Below, piece after piece: positions 8,613 through 20,082 of a stretch of DNA of 64,000 nucleotides. A model generated the notes under the pieces. That model did not search any database. It saw nothing but the letters and a program-made list of their open reading frames with translations, and had not been told where the DNA came from. The stretch covers positions 452,501 through 516,500 of the forward strand of contig CAHIKZ030003464.1 in assembly GCA_903632075.3 (NCBI GenBank), read 5' to 3'. A program made the translations under genes and the position numbers. The DNA comes from Acanthosepion pharaonis. Lineage: Eukaryota; Mollusca; Cephalopoda; Sepiida; Sepiidae. The first letter of the stretch is position 1, and every line of letters starts with the position of its first letter.

Positions 8613-11504
8613 GTAAGTAATATAGAAATTTTCATGTGAGTTGAGATTTTTTAAAAAAGAGCATGATGTTCAAGTCACTGACAAGGATGATGTCTTTTCT
8701 ATTACTTTCTTAAATTTTGTTGGAAGTTTTACAGCATAAATACTTAATTTGGTTTTGTTTACTAAGACTTGTGGAAGGTTGGGAGTTGAAAACTTTGGCC
8801 TTGTAAATATATTTAATTTATTCAAAAAGAAAAAAGCAGATAACAGTGCAAATCCATTTTTTTTATTCCGGAAATGATTGAGATGATATGCAAAAATTGT
8901 TTTTATTTCTTTATGAAGACAGTTTTTGTATTACAGGAATTAGACTAGATACAGGAAAATTTTTTAATGACTTCAACTTGGAGAGTTACATCCTGTTGCT
9001 ACCCAGACTATCACACTGACTCACTACTTGCTTTGGTTGCCCTTTTATTTATAACTCATGTGAGGGCATCATGGTAGATACTTAATGCACCTGAATATTT
9101 AAATGAAAAATGTTATCTTACTTATTATAAAACGCAGATTGTGTGTGCGTGTGTGTCTGTAACGTTTATATATTGGATCGAATTTCCTACATTTTTTAGC
9201 CGATTTCAACAAAACTTCACAGGACTACATAAAATTACCTTGTGATGGTTCTAACGGTGTTGAAAATGGGAAAAACAAAATTGTTTTTTAAGAAAATCAA
9301 TTTGAAAACACGATTAAGACACATCGTGAGAATGAAAGGGGGACAACTCACCCACGAAAATGTAAACAAAAGAGCATAGCATGATGAAAAAAAAGCCGTG
9401 CTTGATGAAAAAAAAAATTTTATCGTCTAATGTTCATATTATTATTAAAGAGGAAAGATCAAAATTTTAGGGGTATTTTTTTTTACATTTTTTAAATGTT
9501 CCTAGCACGTCTGAAATTTTTCGTTAAATATATTGTTTTATTTTGGTCAAAAAAAGGACAGATAATCAATCATTTTCAATCATTTTTTCGATTAAAATCT
9601 GATTTTTGATATTCTTTTAAAAATCAATTATCATTTTTTCAAAACTGATTTTAATAAAAACAGAAATTATACTGTTTATTTAAAATATCTTGAACCAAAC
9701 TTAACTTAGCTTCTGCTAAAAAAAAAAAGTAATTTGAAAATAAAACAAAGCAGGTCATAACCTTTTCGCGTCGCTTGACGAAAGGCACATTCATGACGTT
9801 TAGATAATTTACGGAGGATAATTCTTTCTTCAGATGGAAGGAAGTGAAATTATTTAAGTGAACAAATTATTTACCTCGTTACTTTTAAGGAAAACTTTCA
9901 GCGCTCTAATTTTTTTTTTTTTTTTTTTTTTTGTACTTAGCTTTCATTTTTACGTTTACGATGCTTTATGGAAAATATAAAGAAATTAAAAAAAATAAGA
10001 CTGTTAATAGTGAGATTAAATTTCATAAGAAAAAAGGTATCTAATTAATTTAGGTACCTTTCTTATGAATTTTTTAGAAAAGTGTACATAAAATACTATA
10101 ATTTTATGTACATTTATTACATTTTACTGTGTTATTTGTATTTCCATTCATTTTATTATTAATTTTGTTTGATATTTCATTTATGGAAAAATGTCATAAC
10201 TGAGATTAATATAAAAATAAGATCATATAAATTAAAGTTTAGCAGTAGTTAAATTTCATAAGATGACACTGTTACTTGTAGGTACCCTTCTCAGTTGAAA
10301 TTGAAAACTCAAATTAACTTCTCCATACGTGTTTCGCAAAAGTAAAGGGCTTAACAGCGGAGAACAATGCTGAACTCAAATAATGCAACTAAATTGTATT
10401 CTGGTTGGTCTTCCGTACTTGATAATTACTGTCCGACTATAAACACAAAAATTACATTTCTTAATTACCATGGCTAATCTGATTGGTCCAAATTAAACAA
10501 TTTTCAAAGCGCTAGACAATGACAATCTCACATGGACATTTTGAAAGGTTGATGTTGCTTTTAACTAATGTTAAAATATTTTTTAAAATTCAATTTAAAC
10601 ATTTTTTAAAAATCTTTTTAAAATTAAAGAAATAAGAAATAATTGTATTAAAAATTAAATTTTCATTGAAAAAATTTTTTGCTTTCAGAAAATATTGTCC
10701 ATATTCATAAAAACAAATTAAAACAAATAAAAGCATTTGAAACTAAATAATATATTTGTTTTATTGAGTTTTGTATGTTACAATTCACAGCTGATTTTCA
10801 GGTACGTTGGCCAAAAAAAAAAAAAAAAAACATGATTTGCATTCTTCAAAGCCTTGTGCTTTTAACTATTGTAATCACTAAAACCGATGGTCTCGAATTT
10901 CTAGAGTTTTTCATAAAATTAGTTATGGGGTGTTAATAAATATAAAAAAAATATTTCTGCCATGACTTTAATAAAAAAATAACATATTTATAATAATTTC
11001 GATCATCTGTGAATAGTTTCTGAAAGTTTCATTAACATCTGACAATTATTTTTTATTTTGCAAGATTTTCCAAATTAATGTGTGTAAATACAAAAAACGA
11101 GCTAAAAATTATCTATGTTATTTACTACCCTTGTTGTGACAAAGAGAAACAAGGTTTTTTAAATCAAAATTTAGAATATTCTAAAAGATGGAAAAATTTT
11201 AAAATAATTAAAAAAAATTTAGTCTATCCTCTTCATAAAAAACATAAGCATTTTGACGATAAAATTTTGTTTTCATAAACTTTGAGCATCTTTTTCATGA
11301 AGACTATGCTCTATGTTTTAGCGATTCCGTGGAGTGACTTAGGTTAAAAAACCCAGGTTGTTTGTGTGTGTGTGTGTTTCTTTATATATGGGATCGGATT
11401 TCTTACATTTTCAGCTGATAAAACAAACATCCACTTTTTTTTTTTTTTTTGGCAGGTAGTATTTCTTATTGTCTTGCACTTTTTTTTTCTTTATTTATAC
11501 ATTC

Positions 11505-11690
11505 AGAATGCTTTAAAATTCCATTTACAAAACAATTGTTTATAATAAAATTCTAATTCTATTCAATCGGGGACTCATCATAACGATATTGAAAACAATG
11601 TTTTTGTTTGAGTTTGACCAATTCATAAAAAAAAAAAAAAAACTAAGACATGCATGTCCGTCAACCTAAACAATAATCTAATGATCTCTA
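11505..11690 (+). repeat. internal duplication, copy 1
   Basis: Sequence from AGAATGCTTTAAAATTCCAT through ACAAAACAATTGTTTATAAT, an A-run, and GTCCGTCAACCTAAACAATA recurs with small changes at 12160-12345 within the Helitron. Confidence 0.85.
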
Positions 11691-12159
11691 CTGATTGTAC
11701 GAATCGAAAAAATCGGATAATTCTTTATCTTTAGGAAAGATAATTCCACGTACTTTAGGGCCGTTTTACAATTCCCTTTGCAATTTGTTACAAGGCAGAT
11801 CAATAAGGCATTGGTTCTATTTGAAATTAATTCAATATTTAAAAGAAAGTATTAAGAAATAATTTAAAAATGCTGACGTAAGAAATCTGATAGACAAAAA
11901 ACAACAATATTTCGAAGATGATAATTATTAAGGAAAGAACACAGTACTTGTAATAAATTAATAAACCCAAATAAAGTTAATATTTTTTGTATTAGAAACA
12001 ACGAGTGGAAAATATATTCAAATCAGAATTCTAATTATGAATCACCACAAGTAAAATATGCAATTTTTTTTACTGTATTCAATAAGTAAAAATCATAAAT
12101 TGTAAAAGATTACAGAGAAAGGCTACCTACATTTTTCAACCGATTTCAACAAAACTTCA

Positions 12160-12345
12160 AGAATGCTTTAAAAATTCCATTTACAAAACAATTGTTTATA
12201 ATAAAATTCTATTCACCAATCGATAGACTCATAACGATTGTAAACAATGTTTTTGTTTGAATTTGGGTTTGACCAATTCGTAAAAAAAAAAAAAAAAAAC
12301 TAATTAAGACATGTGTGTCCGTCAACCTTAAACAATAATCTTTGT
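12160..12345 (+). repeat. internal duplication, copy 2
   Basis: Second copy of the 11505-11690 segment (AGAATGCTTTAAAAATTCCA ... GTCCGTCAACCTTAAACAAT). It is preceded by the Helitron 5'-subterminal motif CTACATTTTTCAACCGATTT, which suggests it came from a second, nested Helitron. Confidence 0.85.
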
Positions 12346-12433
12346 CAATTTTATTTTTCAGTCTTTATGATGGTCGATACTTGATCTATCTCTTACTGTT
12401 ACATCCCCGGGCAACGCCAGGCTCTACTGCTAG

Positions 12434-13089
12434 TACTCTTTAAGTAACACACATTAAATTAGAGGCTAACATTTCTAATAACTGTATATGAATAAAAGCT
12501 AAAACTTTGCAAATTAATAATTTGATATGTGTTTCAAATGCTGTCTAATTTTTATCTTTCTCTATAAATTATAAGTTAATTGAATTTTGTTTTAATTGGT
12601 ATCCCCCACCCCAGTAGTAATGTTATATCTTATTAATAATTTCTAGTAAAAAGAGATTTTTATTTTGTCTGAAACTGATTAAGAGAGTGTCTTCTAATAA
12701 TATATCCACTATAATTTGAATCTATTTAATTTGTTTGTTTTATAAATTTTAATTTATACATATTTTTAAAGTTTTTCTTTCACAATCACTACAGAGTATT
12801 TATAGTTTCTAAACAGTCACCCATTTAATTACTGATCTTTTTTATCAATGCTTAACTTTAATTATCAGGCAGCAACCATTGCCTTCAATATGATTTGGCT
12901 GTAAGCCAAGGTTATTCTTAAATAGACATGGTGCCAATGAAAATAGTATTCAATATATGTGTATAAATGCTGAAGTAATTGGCATATTTATTGATTGCTA
13001 GAATTAAATCAGTGGTTTGAAAATGGGAATGCAAATATATCGACTTGAGTAGAAATTGATTCTAAAAAGTTAATCAAGTGTGGAAAGAG
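12434..13089. other. AT-rich intron sequence
   Basis: No gene or repeat family recognised between the Helitron and the antisense LINE. Confidence 0.6.
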
Positions 13090-14100
13090 AAATTATTGGT
13101 GATCTATCTGGTTCAACAATGATATATATGTGCAGGGATGAATGTGGAGCCCAATGTGTGAATGGCAAAGACATCCACAATAGGGACTGAGTAACTGGCC
13201 AGCAGGTTTGGATGGTTCTAATATACTGACTTTTTGAATAGACCTCATTGACACTCTCATATCAGTTTGTCTCAAATGTCTGTAGCTTTGCTTGGGGATT
13301 ATTTCAATGTGGGTGCTGTTGGCCTTGATGCAGGCTTTCTCTTTCCTTTAGAGAGCTTGCCATAAAGAAGTTGCTTTGGGATTCTGCTATTGTCCATCCA
13401 GATAACATGTCCTGTCCATCGGAGTTGAGCTTTCAGGATCATGGCTTCAGTGTTATTGGTTTCTGTGTGGTCCAGATCCTATCCAGGATAGCGCACAAGC
13501 TTCGCATCAGAAAGTGCTCCAACAGTTTGATGTACTGTCTATCCAAGGTCTAGGTTACACATCCATTAAAAAGGCTAGTGAGGACAACTGTTTTGTAGAC
13601 AATGAGCATGATGAACTGCTGAATGTTGTGTTTATTCAGAATATAAGGTTGCAATCTGACCAGGGTTTAACTTGCATTGCAGATCCTGGTATTGATCTCT
13701 TTGTAAAAGGGAGCCTTTGTTGGAAATGAAACTTCCAAGGTACTTGAATTCCTCCACAGCCTTCAGCTCTGTTCCCTTCATTGAGATGGTTGGATAGTGG
13801 CCTGTTGTGGGTGGGTTGGGCTGGACTGTTTTCCTGACACTGATGGTAAGGCCAAACAAGTGGGACCCTTCAGTAAACTTACTGACAATGATCTGTATGG
13901 TAGAATCTGTGTGTACCATGAGGGCACAATAATTCAGCAAAGAGGGTCTTCAGTATCAATTTCTTGATTGTCTTTGTTTTTGTACTGATGTAACAGAGGT
14001 GAAAGAGAGACCTGTTTAGTCTATACCTGGTGCACCCTCCATCCTCTATGTCTCTGACAGTGTGGTTGAGAACACAAGCAAAGAAGAGGTTAAAAGCACT
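13090..14100 (-). pseudogene. RTE-like LINE reverse transcriptase, 3' part, antisense
   Basis: Reading the minus strand from 13940 gives KFTEGSHLFGLTISVRKT, then a KAVEEFKYLGSFISNKGSL stretch. These are the post-catalytic motifs of RTE-type reverse transcriptases (FGLxISxKKTE, FKYLGSxIS). Downstream on the same strand come LDRQYIKLLEHFLMRSL and DRIWTTQKPIT in another frame, then the MDGQ/HWAPHSSLH region near 13100. Several frameshifts and stops show it is dead. The ORF fragments on the + strand here are shadows. It lies in CADPS intron 3, opposite in sense to the gene. Confidence 0.8.
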
Positions 14101-14218
14101 AGATCAGAATGGAAATGTAAACATATTGAGTTGAGCAGAAATTAATTCTAAAAAGTTAATCAAATGTGGGAAAAAATTAAAGAATATAAGTAAACCAAAC
14201 TGGATACACTTTTTAACA

Positions 14219-14241
14219 GTGTGTGTCTGTGTGTGTGTGTG

Positions 14242-14272
<31 letters not shown>
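14219..14272. repeat. compound microsatellite (GT)n(AT)n(AG)n
   Basis: A GT tract is followed directly by an AT tract and an AG tract. Confidence 0.95.
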
Positions 14273-14525
14273 TGAGCGTGTTAGTTTTTGAAGCCAAAAT
14301 TGCTGATTTTTCAATGAATTGCTGATAGAAAGGCATTTAAGTGAAAAAGGAAAAATAATACACTCATACCACAATATATAAGTATAAAATTTGAGAAATA
14401 TCAGCAGAGTAGTCCAATTCCACTCCGAAGAGTAGTCACATGCCTATGTGACCCCAAAAATCCAAAGTCAGCATGTCAGAAATACTGCTCAGTTAAGTGA
14501 AAAAACTGTTTCATATTAATTCTGT

Positions 14526-14528
<3 letters not shown>

Positions 14529-14572
<44 letters not shown>
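14529..14572. repeat. (AT)n microsatellite
   Basis: An uninterrupted AT run of about 44 bp. The flanking sequence (CAAGAACAATATTGGGAAAA...) has the look of a dispersed repeat but I cannot place it. Confidence 0.97.
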
Positions 14573-14576
<4 letters not shown>

Positions 14577-15036
14577 CAAGAACAATATTGGGAAAAGTGT
14601 ATGACGAAGTGGAAAAAGTTTACTTGTGATATGTTTCCTCCTTTAGGACTTCATCAGACTAAATTTGTTATGCTGGTAGGACTACACATGTGCATGAATG
14701 AGGAGTGCTGGGGATTTTAGAAGTTTTTAGAATTTTTTTTTGTTTATCTAGCTAAATTCATTTAGAGTCTTTTTCTTTTCATCACTTTTCTTAGTAGGTA
14801 TCCCACACTGTGGTATGATCTGCCAGGAATGAGGAAACATTATAAGAACCAGGATGCAAATTTATTGTACTTTACCTTGTGATTAAGGCACTCTCCAGAT
14901 ATTTATGTCATAGTGAATTGTTTTCTCCTTTGATCAGAGTAGCATTTTTTTTTATCTCAAAATTGTGGTCTACAGTAGACAACTAACACATTTGATGTAT
15001 TGTTTTGTAAAATGTCCCTTTTGTGTTCATAATAAA

Positions 15037-15142
15037 CTTTTATTTAGATTCCTTGAAGTTTCTATGACAATTTTTACTTAGATTCCTTGAAGTTTCTATG
15101 ACAATTTTTATTTAGATTCCTTGAAGTTTCTGTGACAATTAT
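15037..15142. repeat. short tandem array, 34-bp unit, three copies
   Basis: The unit TTAGATTCCTTGAAGTTTCT followed by a GTGACAATTTT-like end is repeated three times with two substitutions. Confidence 0.95.
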
Positions 15143-15167
15143 TACAGGTAATGGAGTAAATTCCTCC

Positions 15168-15170
<3 letters not shown>

Positions 15171-15232
<62 letters not shown>
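15171..15232. repeat. (AT)n(GT)n microsatellite
   Basis: AT run at 15171-15220 followed by a GT run to 15232. Confidence 0.98.
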
Positions 15233-15233
<1 letters not shown>

Positions 15234-15460
15234 GGAGTGACTACAGAAATATATATGGACAGCATTAGGGATCTAAACTAAAATACACTTATATGAAAAC
15301 ATTTCAATGAATATGAAGGAACAAATATAACCAGATTGAGTTCAATACAGAATTTGATAAAATGTATTTTAAAAAAATTTCCTTTTTTTTATATTTTATT
15401 AAAAAACAGTTTCTGTAAACTTTCTCTAATGCCAAGCATGATTATGTTCTTTTTTTGTAG

Positions 15461-15565
15461 CAATGGTACACCGGGCAAACAAAACTGATATGTGATTGGT
15501 TGACTGAGAGGTTAGACTTAAGTCTACACCCTTACCAACTTACATGTATTATGACCATTAATAAG
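15461..15565 (+). CDS. CADPS: CADPS coding exon D
   Basis: Acceptor TTCTTTTTTTGTAG ends at 15460; donor GTAAGT starts at 15566. The 105 bp encode 35 codons in phase 0: QWYTGQTKLICDWLTERLD then LSLHPYQLTCIMTINK. The QWY..Q...IC.WLT.RLDL.LH.YQL pattern is very characteristic of CADPS, of the C-terminal part implicated in dense-core-vesicle binding. No frame problems. Confidence 0.95.
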
Positions 15566-15789
15566 GTAAGTAAAATAGATGTAAAAACTATTATATAGTT
15601 AATTATATTATAATTTTGACTGTAAAGATCACACAGCTTTATGATGAAAAATAAAATTTAGAAACATATTTTAAAAAAATCAAATAATTGTTTCCAAACA
15701 ATAAATTTTGGAATTACATCAAAGAAAAAACATTTAATGTTTTCTTATATGAAAGAGTAAAAATCAAGTATTGTTGTCATATCTGGGTG

Positions 15790-16275
15790 GGAGTTACCAA
15801 GACCTCACTCTTCAGGTTTGATAGACTTCAAAAGCATCTCTGAGCCTTTGTTGGTGACGAATTATTCTCTACCCTCCAACCCTTCTCCAACAGGTGGGAT
15901 GTGGCAAGCCTCTTGCTTCTCTGCCGCTCCTTCCATGGAAAGTGTATGGGTAGGTGAACTAAATTCCCTGGTCCTACAAAGGCAAACCTTCATGACAAGA
16001 ACACAACATGTCACTTACATAGTAGCAAGCCACCCACATTCCCTCCATATTCTGTCGGTTCCACCCAAGCACATTCTTCCCTTGAACCATTGCCCTGTGG
16101 AATCAACTCCCAACAGGATGTTTCCCCGATCAACATAATCTTAACCTATTCAAAGCTAGAGCTAATCGTTATCTCCCTTACCTATACACACAAATGGCCG
16201 CCTAACATAACCCTCTGTCTCAGATGGCCCTTAGGCCTTGTAAAAGTGACCCTGTTAAAAAAAAAAAAGAAAAAT
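15790..16275 (+). pseudogene. LINE 3' end with A-rich tail
   Basis: Across two frames the translation reads STLQPFSNRWDVASLLLLCR, then SFHGKCMGELNSLVLQRQTF, TRTQHVTYIVASHPHSLHI and DQHNLNLFKARANRYL. This is the usual end of a CR1/Jockey-type reverse transcriptase (RxDVASLSLLCRYFHGKCS...LVP ... NLNLFKSRVNRYL). It ends in an A-rich run at 16258-16276. A frameshift near 15940 breaks it. Same sense as CADPS, inside intron 4. Confidence 0.78.
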
Positions 16276-16639
16276 TATATATTCACAAACCCTTTCTTGT
16301 AGACAAAACATTGAAAGCCTCTCATTACTGTATCGCTATTTCCATTCTCTTCATCTATTAGTCAGGCTTTATCAGACCCAAAAACAAAAGAATGAAATGT
16401 GTAGTTATGTGTATGCTTAAATAATAAATCTTCATACTTTTTCCCTAAGTTGGCATTTCACATGATTAAAGAAGAAAGAAAATGAGTGACTTTCAAAAAA
16501 AATCATTAACATTTATTCTCTATTTTTTCTTTATAATTCTTAGTTCATGTCAAAAGTTGTTAATATATTTTTCTCAGCATTTTTGTATCGATTTAAAGGC
16601 AAATCTTCATCTCATTATATGAATAACATGGAAGCAAGA

Positions 16640-16901
16640 AATTCTGAAATGAATCCAAGGCAAATGCTCATAAAATCCTTCAGAGAAAGAAATGAATCCA
16701 AGGCAAAATTCCTTCAGAGAAAAATGAATCCAAGGCAAATGCTCATAAAATCCTTCAGAGAAATTCTGAAATGAATCCAAGGCAAATGCTCATAAAATCC
16801 TTCAGAGAAATTCTGAAATGAATCCAAGGCAAATGCTCATAAAATCCTTCAGAGAAATTCTGAAATGAATCCAAGGCAAATGCTCATAAAATCCTTCAGA
16901 A
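16640..16901. repeat. tandem array, 47-bp unit, about six copies
   Basis: The unit ATGAATCCAAGGCAAATGCT + CATAAAATCCTTCAGAGAAATTCTGA is repeated; the third copy is shortened. The array keeps an open frame of 75 codons (NPRQMLIKSFRE repeated) that I regard as a by-product of the unit. Confidence 0.95.
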
Positions 16902-17379
16902 CGGGTTGAAAAGTTTGATTTTTCACTATTTTAATCAAATTTATTTTCATGAAATGTTTTCATTCATCAAATTTAAAAACTTTTGGAGGGGATTTCTATG
17001 TCCTAATTTTCATACCATTCCTAAGGGTATTTGTGTTTAAGTGAATGCAACAAACTCATTGAAAATTTGAACTTGGTACAATTATTCTACTTTCTGCACG
17101 GATAACTGCTGTGTTACACACTCATCCATTCATGAAATAAAGACAGTTATAAATGTAGAATTAGAAATTGATAACTGTCTATATTATATCTATAATTATA
17201 AATGATTTAAATTATAATTACAAATCAAAATTATGTTAAAAAAAAAAAAAACGATATATAAATGTTGATGAATTATCATTTTAATATTTTTTTTTTCTCT
17301 AAGTATTACGTATCAAATTATAAGTATTGTAGAAGAATGAAAATTAAAAAAAAAAATAATAAACATAATCAAAAATAAA

Positions 17380-17580
17380 TAATTTAATTTTCCCATAATG
17401 CAAATGGAAACCAAAAAAGGGGTTTCCGATCACATGTAAAGTTTGTAATCCCACTTCCAGAAAGGAGATCATCTAGTGTCTGGATACTTTCGAATAGTTG
17501 CATTTGGACATGTTTTGCAGTGGTCCTAAGGAAAGGAGATTCAGTCACCCTCATGTTGACTTGAGGCCCACCCACTCTCT
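17380..17580 (-). other. unexplained open stretch in intron 4
   Basis: A minus-strand frame of 63 codons (containing ESIQTLDDLLSGSGITNFTC) lies in a stretch with more even base composition than its surroundings. I recognise no family; it may be a decayed transposable element. Confidence 0.3.
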
Positions 17581-17689
17581 TACCTTCTTGTTAATACACA
17601 CATGTGCATCAATAAAAAACTGACCCTTAATTTTCCCAACCAAGTTTTTGTGTTATTTATTATGGTCCAATGACATTACCATCTTCTGA

Positions 17690-18190
17690 TACCTGACAAA
17701 AAACCAAATACCAACCCACAACAGTATATTATGTCTCTTGATTAGTTTGAAAAAAAAAAAAAGGGATAAACAATGTTCAACCTATACAAGGTGCAAATGC
17801 CACTCAAGATAAAAGGTTACTGAAGGCAGTTATTGTATGAATGGTAAGATTAAGAGGCATAGTTTTATGTGGGAAAGATAATGGTTAACCCTAGAGGCTA
17901 AGATTGCAGTGGTCAGAAAAATATACTCCTAGGATTCCATTCCACAAAGCAACAATTTTTGTAAAGAAGCTAACTGAGTGGAAGTTATGTCTTACTAATG
18001 GAACATGAAGGGAATCAGGGTGGATTGTCTCAAAGTATACAGCATGGTGGATTCTAGCTTGGAGGTTTAAAGTTGGTGGAACTAAGGAATGGAGCTCATC
18101 TGAACATTTTCCATGGAAATAACGATAGAGTAGAAAGAGACTTAGCTGTAAAGGTCTGAACTGGTGGAAATAAGTTTAAACTGAGCCTTT
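17690..18190 (+). repeat. dispersed repeat, related to 56020-56210
   Basis: The segment GGGAAAGATAATGGTTAACC with flanking GAGGCATAGTTTTATGTG and AGATTGCAGTGGTCAGAAAA resembles GGGGAAGATAATGGTTAACA with GGCACAGTTTATGTGG and AGATTATAGTAATTGGGGAA at 56060-56150. Class unknown; possibly LINE-derived. Confidence 0.5.
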
Positions 18191-18654
18191 TTTTTTTTTT
18201 TTACATATATTAAAACTATAATTATAAACTATTATAAGAAATGTTAAAATTTCACTCAAATATGTTGAAAATTTCCAAGTTCTCCTTTGAAATTAAGAAA
18301 ATATGAACTTTAAGCAATATGGTCAAAATATATGAGAAAAAAGAAGGCATCAGTTTAAACTGACATCAGTAGGATATGGGTTAAATTAATACATTTTAGA
18401 TGTACTTTAATCAGTTCCCATGGCACTCATGCATTGTTTTTTTGACTTACATACAAAATTCTTACATATGAAACTTTTATTCTCATACAGTTACCTTTTA
18501 TTGTAACTGGATAAAGCAAAATGGAAGTTTTATTTATTGCCTCGTGTTTTATTGATTTTTGTTTCATTCATCTTTAGAAGATCAGTAACATAGTGTGTAT
18601 TTGAACTGTACTCTTTAATGTTGACCTTGTTTCATTTCATTTTTATTTCTTTAG

Positions 18655-18741
18655 AAATATTACTCAGATTTTGAATTACAAGGAGTTCCTGAAACTGTTC
18701 TTAACAGCAAAACATACCAGACAATATGCAGTCGCTTACAG
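18655..18741 (+). CDS. CADPS: CADPS coding exon E
   Basis: Acceptor TTATTTCTTTAG ends at 18654; donor GTTCGT starts at 18742, a weaker donor than those of the other exons. The 87 bp encode 29 codons in phase 0: KYYSDFELQGVPETVLNSK then TYQTICSRLQ. The Y.DF.LQGV....LNSKTY.T...RL pattern matches CADPS. The following 9.6-kb intron holds the gypsy element. Confidence 0.95.
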
Positions 18742-19044
18742 GTTCGTATTTGTTTACTTTTCAAACTGTTTATATCAACAGTACTATTAAATCTATAAAG
18801 ATCCTAATTATAATAAAAAAAAACATTCTTTTGTCTTGAGAGTAAAAAGAATGAATAGAAAATATATTGACTTTGTCTGTACAAAAGAAATTATTTCTTT
18901 TGAGCATACCATAGTCAAAGTACTATTGTAAAATTAAACTATTTTTCTCATTCTTTTTTAAAAATTAATGATGACTATTAAAATGTCACTTTTAAAATGT
19001 TCATGATAAAAATGTCTTTGAAAATTTAATGATAATAATTTCCT

Positions 19045-19229
19045 TTTTAAAAATGTAAATAAGTACTTCCTTTCTTTAAATGATAGCAAATAGACATTTT
19101 TCTATCTAAATTCAAAGGCCAAAGAATTAGAAACAGTTACTTAATAATTAGTTCTTCTCTTTGTCTGATTTATGGTTAATAAACATTTTTATATCTCAAA
19201 TGAAATACCAATGAATTAGAAACAGTTAC
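19045..19229. repeat. 86-91-bp satellite, left flank of the gypsy insertion
   Basis: Two diverged units with ATAGACATTTTT..ATCT, CAAAGAATTAGAAACAGTTAC and AGTCCTTC/AGTTCTTC-like segments. The last unit is interrupted after GTTAC at 19225-19229 by the gypsy element and resumes at 22899. Confidence 0.88.
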
Positions 19230-19348
19230 TGTGATAGGATTGGTGTAGCTATTAGATAACATAAAGAGAGCTATAACTATAGCTCACAGGCAACTTTGTG
19301 TCAGTGTACGTAGAATATGTATGGCTACTAAGTTTGATCCTCATAACA
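19230..19348 (+). repeat. gypsy left terminal repeat
   Basis: Begins TG and ends CA, about 119 bp. It shares its last ~92 bp with 22809-22898. The first ~28 bp do not match upstream of the right copy, so the repeat is either eroded or shorter than drawn. The gag start codon (19321) lies inside the shared segment. Confidence 0.7.
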
Positions 19349-20079
19349 CAATAGTGTCGCTTGATGGGGCTTTGTTGAACACAGAACTTGAAAACATAAA
19401 GATTTGGATAAAATGCTTTGAGGCACATTCCAGAATAAAGAAGTTATGAGATGATCAAATACCTGAAGGACATAAAATAATCCTGGATCTATTTTTGGTC
19501 ACTGTGAGATGTGAAGCCATAAAGCAGATTTCATCACTGACTTACCCAGCTGAAATTAAAAACTTGACATTTAAGGAAGTCAAAGAAATAATATTGGGAA
19601 ATATTGAACCAAAGAAAAGATTGATCATAGCTGAACAAACCAAATTCTTAGCATTGAAACAAGAATTTGAGGAGTCTATAAGGAAATATCTAAGAATGTT
19701 AAGAGATACAAGCAGATATTGTGAATTTCATGAACTAAGACAACAGGGAATAAGCAAGGAGGAAGAATTAATTCAACTCCATTTGGTAGAAGGACTGTAT
19801 AACATCTCTTATAGAGTAAAAATTTTAGAGTGATTACAGACAAACCAAATGATTTTAGAAGCTTGTATTGACTATGTAGAACAAGAGGAATTAATTGAAA
19901 AATTTAATACAAATGAAAACCAACCTGAGCTTATGGACACATGTGCAGTAAAAAGAATAATGATAAAATGCAGATATTGCAACTATAAACATGAATCAAA
20001 GAGAGAGAAATGTCCAGCATGGGGACAGACATGTAATAAGTGCAAAAAGAAAAATCACTTTCAAATCATATGTAGATGA
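19321..20079 (+). pseudogene. gag: gypsy gag, with CCHC zinc knuckle
   Basis: One frame runs from ATG 19321 with stops at TGA 19447-19449, TGA 19831-19833 and a double TGA at 20077-20082. It contains a retrotransposon-gag core (TFKEVKEIILGNIEPKKR; SIRKYLRMLRDTSRYC; GLYNISYRVKI) and a C-terminal knuckle of the form C-x2-C-x4-H-x4-C (CNKCKKKNHFQIIC) preceded by a C-x2-C...H...C-P-A-G-C segment, typical of K02A2.6-type gypsy elements. The protein would form the particle and bind RNA; here it cannot be made intact. Confidence 0.88.
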
Positions 20080-20082
20080 TGA

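Larger units (their letters stand above)
9116..12433 (+). mobile_element. non-autonomous Helitron, composite
   Basis: The left end is A/TC: TCTTACTTATTATAAAACGC, followed by a GTGTGTGCGTGTGTG tract and CGAATTTCCTACATTTTTTA. The right end has a GC hairpin (CCCCGGGCAACGCCAGG) shortly before CTAG/T. Both features and the A-T insertion site fit Helitrons. No Rep/helicase frame is present in 3.3 kb. Inside, a second 5'-end-like motif (GTGTGTGTGTGTTTC then GGGATCGGATTTCTTACATT) begins near 11360, and a ~185-bp segment is duplicated, so this is probably a nested or rearranged copy. It occupies half of CADPS intron 3. Confidence 0.75.

Noticed and set aside
13371..13729. Plus-strand frames of 60 and 71 codons
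   Set aside because: Shadows of the antisense RTE-like reverse transcriptase.
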